The translations under genes were made by a program, and so were the position numbers. A stretch of DNA of 64,000 nt, from the NCBI GenBank assembly GCA_048268845.1, contig JBLWUQ010000005.1:1-64000 (forward strand). The letters are read 5' to 3'. Positions 22,998 through 31,726 of this stretch are shown in pieces; the first letter of the stretch is position 1, and every line of letters starts with the position of its first letter. The notes under the pieces were generated by a model that saw nothing but the letters and a program-made list of their open reading frames with translations, was not told the DNA's origin and ran no database searches. This DNA comes from Muriiphilus sp048268845. Its GTDB lineage: Bacteria; Pseudomonadota; Alphaproteobacteria; Rhodobacterales; Rhodobacteraceae.

Positions 22998-24326
22998 TCA
23001 CTCCTTGGGCGCATTGTGCTTGAGCAGATCGTCGACATCGGTGGCCTCGCGCTCGTCGTTGACCATCTGTTCAAGCTCGTGCTCCGCCGTTGCCTGAACG
23101 TCCTGAACCGTCTCGGTCGGGGCGGCGGCGGGCGCGCGTTTCGGGGCGACGGGTGCGGCCTGAAGGGGCGGGATCGGCACGCTGGCGGCGTCCTTGACCA
23201 GCAGCCGGTAGGTCGGCTCGGGCATCTCGATGTCGACCTTGTCGAACGCGATCAGCACCTGGCGGATCGCCTCGGAGCGTGCGGCGGCCAGGTCGGTCTT
23301 GCGCTGGTCGATCCAGCCGACCACCGTCATGCCGATCTCGGAGCCGCCAAGCTCGGTCGTCCAGGAATTGGGCGCGGGCACCGCCAGCACGAAGGGCAGC
23401 GCCGCCACCGTCTGTTCAGCCAGCGCCTTGGTCGCGGCCAGATCGGTGCCATAGGCCACGCCGATATCAAACTTGAAGCGGCGTTCCGGGTTGCGCGAAT
23501 AATTCACGATCCGGCTCTTGAACACCGTCGAATTCGGGATGCGGATGTGGTTGCCGTCCCAACTCAGCAGGATCGTGGCGCGCGAGGTCAGGCGGATCAC
23601 CTTGCCCTCGTCGCCGCCGATCTCGATGGCGTCATTGGGCCGGAACGGCTGGCGGATCGACAAGAGGATCGAGGCGATGAAGTTCTCGACCGTGTCGCGC
23701 ACCGCAAAACCGATGGCCAGACCGATGATACCGGCCGCGCCCAGAATGGTCGACAGAAGCGCCGTTGCGCCCATGATGTCGAGCGCCACGACCAGCCCCG
23801 CCCCCAGCGCGGTAAGCTTGATCAGGGTGCGGTAGATATCGGCAATGAAGGAGTTCGGCGCCAGACGCTCCCACGGTTGTTCGCGCCGGGCGATGGCAAA
23901 GCCGATCCAGACCACCACCGCGAAGGCGACAAAGGCGACGGCGATCAGCGGCAGGAAGGCCACGGTCTGCTGCATCCGCGTCACCAGGCGCGCCCAGACC
24001 GGGGCGAGGCGCTTGGTCACGCTGGTTGACAGCGTCACCCCGTTCTCGATCGCCACCACGCCCTCGACACGCCGCACCAGCCCGGACAGCTTCTCGGCCG
24101 CGCCGGCGTCAAGCGTGGTGCCGCGCAGGGTGACGATGCCGGCCTTGACCGCAACGGTCACGTCCTCGTAGCCGTCAAGCTCGTGCAGGATGTCGCGGAT
24201 GCGGGTGGCGATGGCGGCGTCGGTCACGGCCTGCTCGGCGGTGGTGCCGTTGCCGGTCGCGATGGCGCCGTCCTGTGCCATGGCCGGAACCGAGAGGCAC
24301 AACAACATGAGAAGAACTCGAACCAT
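22998..24326 (-). CDS. MscS-family mechanosensitive channel with BON domain
   Basis: A 442-residue protein. A signal peptide (MVRVLLMLLCLSVPAMA) precedes a BON domain at about residues 30-100 (VTLRGTTLDAGAAEKLSGLV). Three membrane segments follow, with the pore-lining helix around IIGLAIGFAVRDTVENFIAS and the beta-domain around GGDEGKVIRL and IPNSTVFKSRIVNYSR. The C-terminal tail is acidic. It is probably an inner-membrane osmotic release channel of the YbdG/MscM size class, with the BON domain in the periplasm. Confidence 0.9.
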   Translation of the reverse strand: MVRVLLMLLCLSVPAMAQDGAIATGNGTTAEQAVTDAAIATRIRDILHELDGYEDVTVAVKAGIVTLRGTTLDAGAAEKLSGLVRRVEGVVAIENGVTLSTSVTKRLAPVWARLVTRMQQTVAFLPLIAVAFVAFAVVVWIGFAIARREQPWERLAPNSFIADIYRTLIKLTALGAGLVVALDIMGATALLSTILGAAGIIGLAIGFAVRDTVENFIASILLSIRQPFRPNDAIEIGGDEGKVIRLTSRATILLSWDGNHIRIPNSTVFKSRIVNYSRNPERRFKFDIGVAYGTDLAATKALAEQTVAALPFVLAVPAPNSWTTELGGSEIGMTVVGWIDQRKTDLAAARSEAIRQVLIAFDKVDIEMPEPTYRLLVKDAASVPIPPLQAAPVAPKRAPAAAPTETVQDVQATAEHELEQMVNDEREATDVDDLLKHNAPKE

Positions 24327-24409
24327 ACCCGTCCCTTTCCCGGTTTTGCCAAGACTAGAGGGGGAGGCGCGGCGGGGAAAGGCGGTTTGCCGCCTTTCCC
24401 GGTCTGGCG

Positions 24410-26089
24410 CTAGCCGGTGACCTGTTCGCGCAGGATCGAGGCGGTGATCGACACCATCAGGTAGATTCCCGCAAAGACGAGGAACGCCAGCACGGTGTTC
24501 TCGAAGGCGCGCGGATAGGTCGGGCGGTCGGGAGCGACGGGATTGACGCCCATCTCCAGATAGCGCGTCTGCTTGTTGGCCTCGATCCGGGCGGTCTCGA
24601 GCTGTTGCAGCGCCTGCTGCATCAGGATCGTCCGGGTTTCCAGATCCGACTGGGCCACGGCAAGCTGGCCCGAGATCTGCGCGAGACTCTCCTCGCCGCC
24701 GGTGCCGCCGGTTTCGGTCAGCTTGGCGCGCAGGGATACGACCAGGCTTTCAAGCCGCCGGATGTCGCCGCGCACGCCCTCGACCCGCGCCTGGTTGGGC
24801 CGCGCATTGTCGAGAAGCTGTTCGAGTTGCAGGCGCTTCTCGCCAAGCTGCATCTCGAACGAGTTGATCTGGCTCATCACCGAGCTTGCATCCGAGGTCG
24901 CGTCGAAAACGCCCATGCCCTGCTGCAACTGCAACACCTTTTCCTGGGCGAGCGCGCGTTTCTCCTCGGCCTCGCGGTAGCTTTCGACCGCTCCCGCCAT
25001 CTGGTCGTCGCGCAGCCGGTGGGTCAGGTTGTCGACACGTTCCTCGGCATAGCGGATCAGTGCTTCGGAAAACGCCGCCGACATTTCGGGACTGGCGGCG
25101 ATCACTTCCATCTTGATGATGCCCTCGGTCGGGTCAAAGCCGATCTTCACATTGCGCTTGTAGAGCGCATAGGCATCCTCGTTCGAGGCATCCGGCGTCA
25201 GGCGCTGGATCGGGTCGATGTCCGTGCCCTGGAAATGCGCCTTGAAGCCAAGCTCGGCGTCGAGCCGGAGCAAGGCATCGCGCGAGGTCAGATAGCTCTG
25301 CACGGTGATCGAGTCCTGGCTGGTCGCCAGCCCCGATCCGGCGAACAGGCTGCCAAGCCCGGTGGCGCCGGCGTCGGCCTTCTGGATCACGAATTCCGAC
25401 TTGGTGCCATACATCGGCGTGGCGAGCTGATAGTAGTAATACCCCGCCATCAGCGTCGGGAGCAGCACGAAGAACGCCAGACGGGTGAACAGGAGCGACA
25501 GCTTGCGGCGGCGGCGGCGCGCGATGTCGCGCTGGATGTCGATCACCGACTTCGCCCGCTCGGCCACGTCCATCACGCGGGTCGAGGGCAGGGTCTGCTT
25601 GGACGGCACGGTCTGCGGCAGCTTGACCTGGTCCTCGCGCGGCTCGGGCGGGCGGCCGTCGGCGGACACCAGTTCGAGCATGTTGGCCTGCAGGAACGGG
25701 TCGATCCCGGCCCGGCGCAACAGCCGCACCGCGTCGAAATCCGAGGTTGCGGGCAGCCCGTGTTTCTGCGCCACCCGGCGGGCCATGCGAAGCTGACGCC
25801 CGGTCAGACCCTCGCGGCGGATCGCGGCGATCTCCTGATCGGCGGCCACTTCGGCGGGGCTTTCGACCGCGCCGTCGCGGGCCTGAACGGCACCGCGACC
25901 GGCGGTGGCAAAACCATCGGCGGGAAAGCCGTCTTCGGTGCCGGCAAGGGCGATCTGTTCCAATGCGTTCAATTGCCGTGACGCGCCGGGCGCCGGCGAC
26001 GACGGAATATCGTCGCGGCCGACCGGAGGCGTCGCGGCCCCGCTGGTCCGGCGGATGCGGAATTTCTTAGCCTTGGGTTTCGTAATCAT
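24410..26089 (-). CDS. capsule polysaccharide export inner-membrane protein (KpsE/RkpR/Wzz-like)
   Basis: A 559-residue protein. The N-terminal 190 residues are cytoplasmic, basic and partly disordered (ITKPKAKKFRIRRT). A membrane helix (LFTRLAFFVLLPTLMAGYYY, near residue 200-220) is followed by the periplasmic Wzz/CtrB region with long coiled coils (ALAQEKVLQLQQGMG, GEKRLQLEQLLDN), and a second helix (FENTVLAFLVFAGIYLMVS) lies near the C-terminus. This is the polysaccharide co-polymerase-3 layout. The start overlaps the ATPase gene by 23 bases, so the two are co-translated. The N-terminal extension is longer than in the E. coli KpsE. Confidence 0.82.
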   Translation of the reverse strand: MITKPKAKKFRIRRTSGAATPPVGRDDIPSSPAPGASRQLNALEQIALAGTEDGFPADGFATAGRGAVQARDGAVESPAEVAADQEIAAIRREGLTGRQLRMARRVAQKHGLPATSDFDAVRLLRRAGIDPFLQANMLELVSADGRPPEPREDQVKLPQTVPSKQTLPSTRVMDVAERAKSVIDIQRDIARRRRRKLSLLFTRLAFFVLLPTLMAGYYYYQLATPMYGTKSEFVIQKADAGATGLGSLFAGSGLATSQDSITVQSYLTSRDALLRLDAELGFKAHFQGTDIDPIQRLTPDASNEDAYALYKRNVKIGFDPTEGIIKMEVIAASPEMSAAFSEALIRYAEERVDNLTHRLRDDQMAGAVESYREAEEKRALAQEKVLQLQQGMGVFDATSDASSVMSQINSFEMQLGEKRLQLEQLLDNARPNQARVEGVRGDIRRLESLVVSLRAKLTETGGTGGEESLAQISGQLAVAQSDLETRTILMQQALQQLETARIEANKQTRYLEMGVNPVAPDRPTYPRAFENTVLAFLVFAGIYLMVSITASILREQVTG

Positions 26090-26726
26090 ACAATTGTTTC
26101 GCTTCTTCCAAGGTGTCAAACATATGCAATTGGCCGTTCAGCAACACCGCAGCCGACCGGCAGAACTTGGCGATCGTGTTCGCCTGGTGCGAAACGATCA
26201 CGACCGTCGCGTTCTCGAGCCGCTGGCGCAGCACGTCACCCGCCTTGCGGTTGAACTCGGCATCGGTGGTCTGCGGCATCCCCTCGTCGATAAGGTAGAT
26301 GTCGAATTCCAGCGCCAGAAGCAACGAAAACGTGAACCGCGCCCGCATCCCCTGGCTGTAGGTGGCAACCGGGAAGTCGTAGTATTCCTCGAGCCCGCAC
26401 AGCCAGCGCGTGAACGCCTCGATATAGTCCGGATCGAGACCGTAGAGCCGCGCGACGTAGCGGGCATTCTCCTTGGCCGAGAGCTTGCCGACGACACCGC
26501 CCATGAACCCCAGCGGGAACGACACCCGGCAACCGCGCACCACTTCGCCCTCGTCGGGTTTTTCCAGCCCCGCCATCATGTTGATGACGGTGGTCTTGCC
26601 GGTGCCGTTGGGCGCGAGGATCCCCATCGAATTGCCGATTTCGACCTTGAACGAAGCATGATCAAGGATGACCTTGCGTTGTTTCCCGGTCCAGAAGGAC
26701 TTGCTGACGCCCTTGAATTCGATCAT
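26067..26726 (-). CDS. capsule polysaccharide ABC exporter ATPase (KpsT-like)
   Basis: A 219-residue ATPase of KpsT/CtrD length: Walker A GILAPNGTGKTT, signature-equivalent YSQGMRARFTF, Walker B IYLIDEGMP and the switch histidine in IVSHQANT. The short form and the unusual YSQGM signature are typical of group 2 capsule exporters. It is followed by the KpsE-like gene with overlap. The expected membrane partner KpsM is not present; the next gene upstream is nhaA. A KpsM gene must lie elsewhere, or the pair serves a different system. Confidence 0.88.
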   Translation of the reverse strand: MIEFKGVSKSFWTGKQRKVILDHASFKVEIGNSMGILAPNGTGKTTVINMMAGLEKPDEGEVVRGCRVSFPLGFMGGVVGKLSAKENARYVARLYGLDPDYIEAFTRWLCGLEEYYDFPVATYSQGMRARFTFSLLLALEFDIYLIDEGMPQTTDAEFNRKAGDVLRQRLENATVVIVSHQANTIAKFCRSAAVLLNGQLHMFDTLEEAKQLYDYETQG

Positions 26727-26919
26727 TTCGCCTTGGCTTTTTCTGCTGCTTCGTTCAACCCCGTCCCGGGTCGTTCTCCGCCATTATGTAGCCCGCCAAT
26801 AGGGCGCCATTATGTCTGCAGATCGGTCAACAATACAATGCCGTGCGGGTGTTTGAGGCGGAAATCGGGCGGAGTTTTCGGGGTTTCGGGCGGAATGTCG
26901 CAGCGAATCCCCGCGTTGC

Positions 26920-28218
26920 TCAACCGTGCTGTTTCTGAACCCGCAGCACCTTGCCCGCGAAGACCGCGACCAAGACCGCGCCAAAGCTGAACAGGGCACC
27001 CATCTTGGCCGCGTCCTGCACCGGCCCGGCATCGAAGGCGACCGAGGCGATGAACAGGGACACGGTAAAGCCGATGGCCGCGACGGTGCCGATCACGACC
27101 AGGTCGACCATGCGCATCCCGGCGGGCAGACCCAGCTTCATCGGCCCGGCGGCAAACCAGCCCAACAGGAAGATCCCCACCGGCTTGCCGATCAGCAGCC
27201 CCGCCAGCACCAGCCATGTCGGCGCGCTGATCGAGTTGAACTCGACGCCCGCGTTGACCAGTCCGAAGAAGAACAGGATGATCTCGACCGGGTGTCTCAG
27301 CGCGTGCTCGATCACGTTGAGCAGGTCCGTGAGGTATTTCTCGGCCTCCGCGAAAATGCCGAAGGCCCGGTCGGCATGGGGAATGAACGGGACGATCGGC
27401 AACAGCCCCAGCGCCGGGTGAAGCCCCGATTCGGCAAAGCCGAACCAGCTTGCGACGCCCGCCAGCGCATAGGGCCAGAAGCCGAGCCTGGCGCGCACCC
27501 AGGTCGAGTTCGGTCGCGCCTGGTTTCCCCGGTCCAGCCGGCGCGGCAGCCAGTTGAACAGCACGAACACCACCAGCGCCGCCCCGACCGACAACAACAG
27601 CCACTGCGGCGCGATGTCGCCCGAGGGATAGAAGACCGCCAGGATGATCAGCCCGGCGGCGTCGTCGGCGATGGCCAGAAGCAGCAGGAACCGTACCGCC
27701 GGATGCCCGGCGCCGAACACCAGCCGCCCGACGAGGTAGGAAAACGCGATGTCGGTCGCGGTCGGGATCGCCCAGCCGCGAAACACCGCGTCGAAGGTCT
27801 CGGACCCCAGGATCATAGCGATGCCGAGATAGACCGCGACCGGCCCGGCCATGCCGCCGGCCGTTGCGATCAGCGGTGTCGCCGCCTTGCGCCCGCGCAA
27901 CGCGCCGTTCTTCAGGATCACCGCCTCCCAGACCTCTTTCGCGGCCATGGCGAAGAACAGCGCCATGAGCATGTCGTTGACGAGGTAGTGGAGCGTCAGG
28001 ACCTTCTCGACGTCGCCGACTTCATAGGCGTCCGCGGCGGGGCCCATCACCTGGGCCCAGTGATGGAAATCGACCCCGAGGATCGAGTTGAACCACAGCG
28101 GATATTCGACGAAGTGATGGTAGGAGCCGGGGTCGGTATTGGCCCAGATCAGCGCCAGCACCGTGCCGGTGATCAGCAGAACCGAATAGGCCGCGATGAA
28201 ATCCCAGACCTTGTACAT
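26920..28218 (-). CDS. nhaA: Na+/H+ antiporter NhaA
   Basis: A 432-residue membrane protein with about 11-12 helices. The paired ion-binding aspartates lie in LLAIADDAAGL, and a conserved half-helix lies in AIPTATDIAFS. The early region LHYLVNDMLMALFF is typical of the NhaA N-terminal helix. It is longer than the 388-residue E. coli protein by an extended loop between helices 1 and 2 (PLWFNSILGVDFHHWAQ). It exports Na+ in exchange for protons at high pH. The gene stands alone. Confidence 0.94.
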   Translation of the reverse strand: MYKVWDFIAAYSVLLITGTVLALIWANTDPGSYHHFVEYPLWFNSILGVDFHHWAQVMGPAADAYEVGDVEKVLTLHYLVNDMLMALFFAMAAKEVWEAVILKNGALRGRKAATPLIATAGGMAGPVAVYLGIAMILGSETFDAVFRGWAIPTATDIAFSYLVGRLVFGAGHPAVRFLLLLAIADDAAGLIILAVFYPSGDIAPQWLLLSVGAALVVFVLFNWLPRRLDRGNQARPNSTWVRARLGFWPYALAGVASWFGFAESGLHPALGLLPIVPFIPHADRAFGIFAEAEKYLTDLLNVIEHALRHPVEIILFFFGLVNAGVEFNSISAPTWLVLAGLLIGKPVGIFLLGWFAAGPMKLGLPAGMRMVDLVVIGTVAAIGFTVSLFIASVAFDAGPVQDAAKMGALFSFGAVLVAVFAGKVLRVQKQHG

Positions 28219-28330
28219 GCCCGCTCTCCTGCCCGTCCTGCACCGATGATTGCGGTGACATAATCGAACGAATCCGGCGCCACAACCTCGTGTCGCGCCG
28301 GTTCATTTCAGGACGGGCGGGTGTTGCGGA

Positions 28331-29365
28331 TCAGGCGACCATGGACCACGCCATGCCTGCGATGATCGCGCCGACGACGGCGAAGCCGAGATAGGCGGCG
28401 AAGACCCGCGGCTTGACCAGTGCCCAGACCGCGACCGCCGCCGGGATGCAGCTCACGCCGCCGGCGACGACGAAGGCCATGGCGGCACCCTGGCTCATCC
28501 CCTGTTCGATCAGCCCCGCCACCAGCGGCACGGCGCCGTAGCCGTTGAGGTAGGCCGGCGCGCCGATCACCGCGCCCAGCACGATCGGCCCGACGCCCTC
28601 GCCGCCCAGCCAGTGCCCGACCAGATCGGCCGGCACGTAACGCAGCATCAGCGCCTCGAGCAGATAGGCCAGAGCCAGCCATTTGCCGAGGAACATCAGG
28701 TTCTCGAAGGCCGAGGCGCGGAACGTCGCGCGGCGCTCAGACTCGGGCCAGAAGCGCCAGACCGGGCGGCCCTGGAACGGCGTGTCGTCGCCGCAGCAGG
28801 ACGAGCACGATGGCTTCGGCGCGTGTTTCAGCGGATCGGCGAACAGCGCACTGCGCGAGAACGCCCGCACCGTGAAGCCGCCGAACAGCCCCATCGCCAC
28901 CGCCACCACGGTCTTGCCGATGGCAAAGTCGAAGCCCAGCGCCCCCGCCGTGACCGCGAACATGCCGGGGTCCATCAGCGGCGAGGCCAGCCAGAACGCC
29001 ATCACCGCCGACAGGGGTGCTCCGACCGCCAGAAGGGCCGCGATGAACGGGATGACCTGGCAGGAACAGAACGGCGACAGCCCGCCCATCAGCGCGGCCA
29101 GCAGGATCATGCGAACCTCGCGCCCCTCGAAGGCGCGCGACAGCAGCGTCTCGGCCCCCGCTGCCTTCATGTAGGCGACCGCCGTGACCGCGATCAGGAT
29201 GTAGGGCAGCGTGCGCAGGAACGACCCGGCGGATGTGGTCACGATCGCGCGCACCTCGTCCGGCGCGAGCACCGCGACCGCCAGCGGGATCGCCCCGACG
29301 GCGATCCAGGCCCAGTCCGGCTTCCACCGGCGCCAGAGCGGCAATGTTGAAGAAGTGTCAGCCAT
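28331..29365 (-). CDS. ArsP_1/YraQ-family permease
   Basis: A 344-residue membrane protein with about ten hydrophobic segments. The signature is SPFCSCQVIPF in an early helix, with a cysteine-rich cytoplasmic loop CSSCCGDDTPF and a second-half repeat APAYLNGYGAVPLV. This family includes ArsP, which exports trivalent organoarsenicals, and uncharacterised permeases. The start at 29365 overlaps the stop of the ArsR-family regulator by 8 bases. The pairing suggests metalloid or thiol-reactive toxin efflux; the exact substrate is unknown. Confidence 0.8.
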   Translation of the reverse strand: MADTSSTLPLWRRWKPDWAWIAVGAIPLAVAVLAPDEVRAIVTTSAGSFLRTLPYILIAVTAVAYMKAAGAETLLSRAFEGREVRMILLAALMGGLSPFCSCQVIPFIAALLAVGAPLSAVMAFWLASPLMDPGMFAVTAGALGFDFAIGKTVVAVAMGLFGGFTVRAFSRSALFADPLKHAPKPSCSSCCGDDTPFQGRPVWRFWPESERRATFRASAFENLMFLGKWLALAYLLEALMLRYVPADLVGHWLGGEGVGPIVLGAVIGAPAYLNGYGAVPLVAGLIEQGMSQGAAMAFVVAGGVSCIPAAVAVWALVKPRVFAAYLGFAVVGAIIAGMAWSMVA

Positions 29366-29705
29366 CGGCAGTTTCCTTCGGGGTTTCGATGCAGTCAGCG
29401 CAGCATTCGGACAAGAGGTAGGCCGAAATGGTCCGCATCGTTTCCATGTCCGCAGCACCGCAGATGATCGAGCGGCCGCGCCGCTCCTGCGTAACCAGTC
29501 CGGCGGCGGCGAGGATTTTCAAGTGATGCGTCAGCGTCGATCCGGTGATGCCGGTGCGCGCGCCAAGCTCGCCGATCGCCAGCCCCTCGGGCCCGGCGCG
29601 AACGAGGCAGCGCACGACCTCGAGGCGTTGCTCGGACCCCAGCGCGGCAAAGGTCGAGGCCGCGACGGCGACCGGCAGGCAGGTGGTGGGAGTTGCATGT
29701 TTCAT
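29358..29705 (-). CDS. ArsR/SmtB-family regulator
   Basis: A 115-residue winged-helix protein: ALGSEQRLEVVRCLV, the recognition region GITGSTLTHHLKILAAAGLV and the wing ERRGRSIICGA. Candidate sensing cysteines lie near the C-terminus (SECCADC) and at C9. Paired cysteines in the C-terminal part fit a sensor of arsenicals or similar metals. Two inverted repeats at 29708-29763 are the probable operators. It heads the operon with the ArsP-type permease and is divergent from the uracil-DNA glycosylase gene. Confidence 0.9.
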   Translation of the reverse strand: MKHATPTTCLPVAVAASTFAALGSEQRLEVVRCLVRAGPEGLAIGELGARTGITGSTLTHHLKILAAAGLVTQERRGRSIICGAADMETMRTISAYLLSECCADCIETPKETADG

Positions 29706-29707
29706 GA

Positions 29708-29763
29708 TTCGAGAAATATCGAAACGTCCCGCTCGCCGCAAGATATTTCGACAATCATCGAAA
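29708..29763. promoter_or_regulatory. two ArsR-type operators
   Basis: Site A, 29708-29723, is TTCGA-N6-TCGAA. Site B, 29746-29763, is TTTCGA-N6-TCGAAA. The same arm sequence and the same 6-base gap recur, and the centres are 39 bp apart. Site A begins 3 bases upstream of the arsR start, so a bound regulator would block its own transcription; site B could control the divergent gene at 29808. Confidence 0.7.
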
Positions 29764-29807
29764 CGTTACGCGGTTGCACCCCGGCCCGCCGCGCCTATCT
29801 TTTGCCC

Positions 29808-30401
29808 ATGACCGACCTTGCCGCCCGGATCACCGCCTGCCGCCTCTGCGCCGAGACCTTCGCGGCGACGCGGACGGCGCACGAACCGCGCCCGGTCGCG
29901 TGGTTCGAGCCTTCGGCCTCTATCCGCATCATCGGCCAAGCCCCGGGGATGCGGGTGCATGACAGCGGGCTACCCTTCGACGACCCGTCGGGCGACCGGC
30001 TGCGCGACTGGATGGGGATCGACCGCGACACGTTCTATGACCGGACCCGCATCGCGATCACGCCGATGGCCTTCTGCTTTCCCGGCTACGACGCGCGCGG
30101 ATCGGACCTGCCGCCGCCGAAGCTCTGCGCCGAAACCTGGCACGATACGCTCGACGCCACGCTGACCCGGACCCGCCTGACGCTGCTGGTCGGCGCCCAT
30201 GCCCAGCGCCGCTACCTTGCCACGCGCCTGCCCCTGACCGAGACCGTCGCCCGCTGGCGCGACCATGCGCCCCGCATCTTTCCCTTGCCTCACCCGTCCT
30301 GGCGCAATACGGGCTGGCTCAAACGGAACCCGTGGTTCGAGGCCGAGCTTTTGCCGGTCCTGCGCACCCGCATCGCAGAACAACTGGGAGATACCCCATG
30401 A
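29808..30401 (+). CDS. uracil-DNA glycosylase family protein with probable Fe-S cysteines
   Basis: A 197-residue protein with family features: motif A as GQAPGMRVHDSG, and a C-terminal HPSW motif. Cysteines in ITACRLCAET, MAFCFPGYD and PKLCAETWH give the pattern of four thought to bind a 4Fe-4S cluster in family 4-type enzymes. It would remove uracil from DNA. The start at 29808 gives the proper N-terminus with the first two cysteines. Its stop overlaps the SseB-like start in an ATGA, so the two are co-transcribed. Confidence 0.82.
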   Translation: MTDLAARITACRLCAETFAATRTAHEPRPVAWFEPSASIRIIGQAPGMRVHDSGLPFDDPSGDRLRDWMGIDRDTFYDRTRIAITPMAFCFPGYDARGSDLPPPKLCAETWHDTLDATLTRTRLTLLVGAHAQRRYLATRLPLTETVARWRDHAPRIFPLPHPSWRNTGWLKRNPWFEAELLPVLRTRIAEQLGDTP

Positions 30402-31237
30402 CCAACCTGACCCCGCTCGACAAGGCCCATGCCGCGATGGACGCCGACGAGACCGACGACGCCGCGCGGCTGAAGTTCTACGAACGCCTCGCCGACAGCG
30501 AATTGTTCCTGCTGCTGAAGGACGAGGCCAGGGACGAGACGATGGAGCCCGAGCTTCTCGACCTCGACGCCGAAGACGGCGGTGCGCCCGAGCAATACGC
30601 GCTGGTGTTCGACAACGCCGACCGGCTGGGCACCTTCGCCGCCGAGCACAAATCGGGCGCGATGCCCTATGCCGCCCTGCCCGGCCGGGTGATCGCCACG
30701 ATGCTCAAGGGCCAGAAGATCGGGCTGGCGCTGAACCTTGGCGTCGCACCGTCCTCGATCCTGGTCCCCGACATCGCGCTCGAATGGCTGGCCGACACGC
30801 TGGCGGGCACGCCCGAAACCAGCGACGAGCGCCAGTTGACCGGCATCGACGCGCCGCTCGGCCTGCCAGACGCGCTGATCAGCGGGCTTGAGGAAAAGCT
30901 GGTCAACGCCATCGGCCTCGCCTCGCACGCGGTCTTTGCCAAGGGCAAGTTCTCGGACGACAGCGAAGGCTGGCTGCTGGCCTTCATCGACTCCGCACCG
31001 GGGGCCGAAGAGGCGCTGGCCCGCGCCACGCAGGAAGCGCTGATCTTCTCGGGCACCGATCTGGCCTCGGTCGATGTCGCCTTCTTCTCGTCGGGCGATC
31101 CAATCTGCGAACACCTCGACCACCTCGGGCTGCGCTATGACTTCCCCGACCCCGAAGCCGAAGATCGCGACGACGACGGGGCTGTGACCCGCGCACCGGG
31201 CAGCGATCCGGCCAAACCGCCGATCCTGAAGCACTGA
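30398..31237 (+). CDS. SseB-family protein
   Basis: A 279-residue acidic protein. It begins with LDKAHAAMDADETDDAARLK, then FYERLADSELFLLL, a SseB N-terminal motif, followed by the strand pattern YALVFDNADRLGTF and GLALNLGVAPSSILVP. A second weakly similar half follows from about residue 150 (VNAIGLASHAVFAKG). SseB-like proteins have no well-defined general role. It shares a transcript with the UDG gene by ATGA overlap. A rho-independent terminator follows at 31300. Confidence 0.8.
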   Translation: MTNLTPLDKAHAAMDADETDDAARLKFYERLADSELFLLLKDEARDETMEPELLDLDAEDGGAPEQYALVFDNADRLGTFAAEHKSGAMPYAALPGRVIATMLKGQKIGLALNLGVAPSSILVPDIALEWLADTLAGTPETSDERQLTGIDAPLGLPDALISGLEEKLVNAIGLASHAVFAKGKFSDDSEGWLLAFIDSAPGAEEALARATQEALIFSGTDLASVDVAFFSSGDPICEHLDHLGLRYDFPDPEAEDRDDDGAVTRAPGSDPAKPPILKH

Positions 31238-31299
31238 GGCGTTGGGCAAGCCCCACAATCGCCACCGGCGCTTGGACAATTCCGATCATCAGAACAACA

Positions 31300-31325
31300 A
31301 AGGCCCCGTCTCCGGGGCCTTTTTC
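31300..31325 (+). terminator. rho-independent terminator
   Basis: AAGGCCCCG, a 4-base loop TCTC, then CGGGGCCTT followed by more T residues: a strong hairpin with a T tract just after the SseB-like gene. Confidence 0.9.
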
Positions 31326-31354
31326 ATCACATATCCGACAATCGCCGAAGCCGG

Positions 31355-31633
31355 TCAGTCCTTCTTGGCCGCCGTCTTCTTCGCCGGTTTCGCCGCCGCT
31401 TCTTCCAGCGCCACGATCCGTGCCTTCAGCGCCTCGTTCTCTTCGCGCGCCTTCTGCGCCATCGCGCGCACCGCGTCGAACTCGTCGCGGGTGACAAGGT
31501 TGCGGTCCGCCAGCCAGCGGTCCATCCAGCCTTTCATCGCCGTCTCGGCCTCGTCCTTCGCGCCCTGGGCCACGCCCATGGCGTTGGTCATCAGCTGCGA
31601 AATATCCTCGAACACCTTGTTGCGGGTCTGCAT
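31355..31633 (-). CDS. UbiK/BMFP-family accessory protein
   Basis: A 92-residue protein with the BMFP layout: MQTRNKVFEDISQLMTNA, an amphipathic helix, MDRWLADRNLVTRDEF and a C-terminal coiled coil (ALKARIVALEEAAAK), with a lysine-rich end. The E. coli homologue UbiK assists ubiquinone biosynthesis complexes and has membrane-fusing ability. It is divergent from lgt, a common arrangement in Rhodobacterales. The start at 31633 gives the conserved N-terminus. Confidence 0.85.
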   Translation of the reverse strand: MQTRNKVFEDISQLMTNAMGVAQGAKDEAETAMKGWMDRWLADRNLVTRDEFDAVRAMAQKAREENEALKARIVALEEAAAKPAKKTAAKKD

Positions 31634-31726
31634 GTTGGCCTCCTCGTGCGCTATGCCGCCTATATGGGCGATCGCGCGTGCTTGCACAAGGTTGACAGCC
31701 CCGCCGGACCGGACCAACAAGTGACC

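Noticed and set aside
28219..28330. Regulatory RNA ahead of nhaA
   Set aside because: The gap of 112 bases has only weak stem-forming sequence; nothing distinctive.
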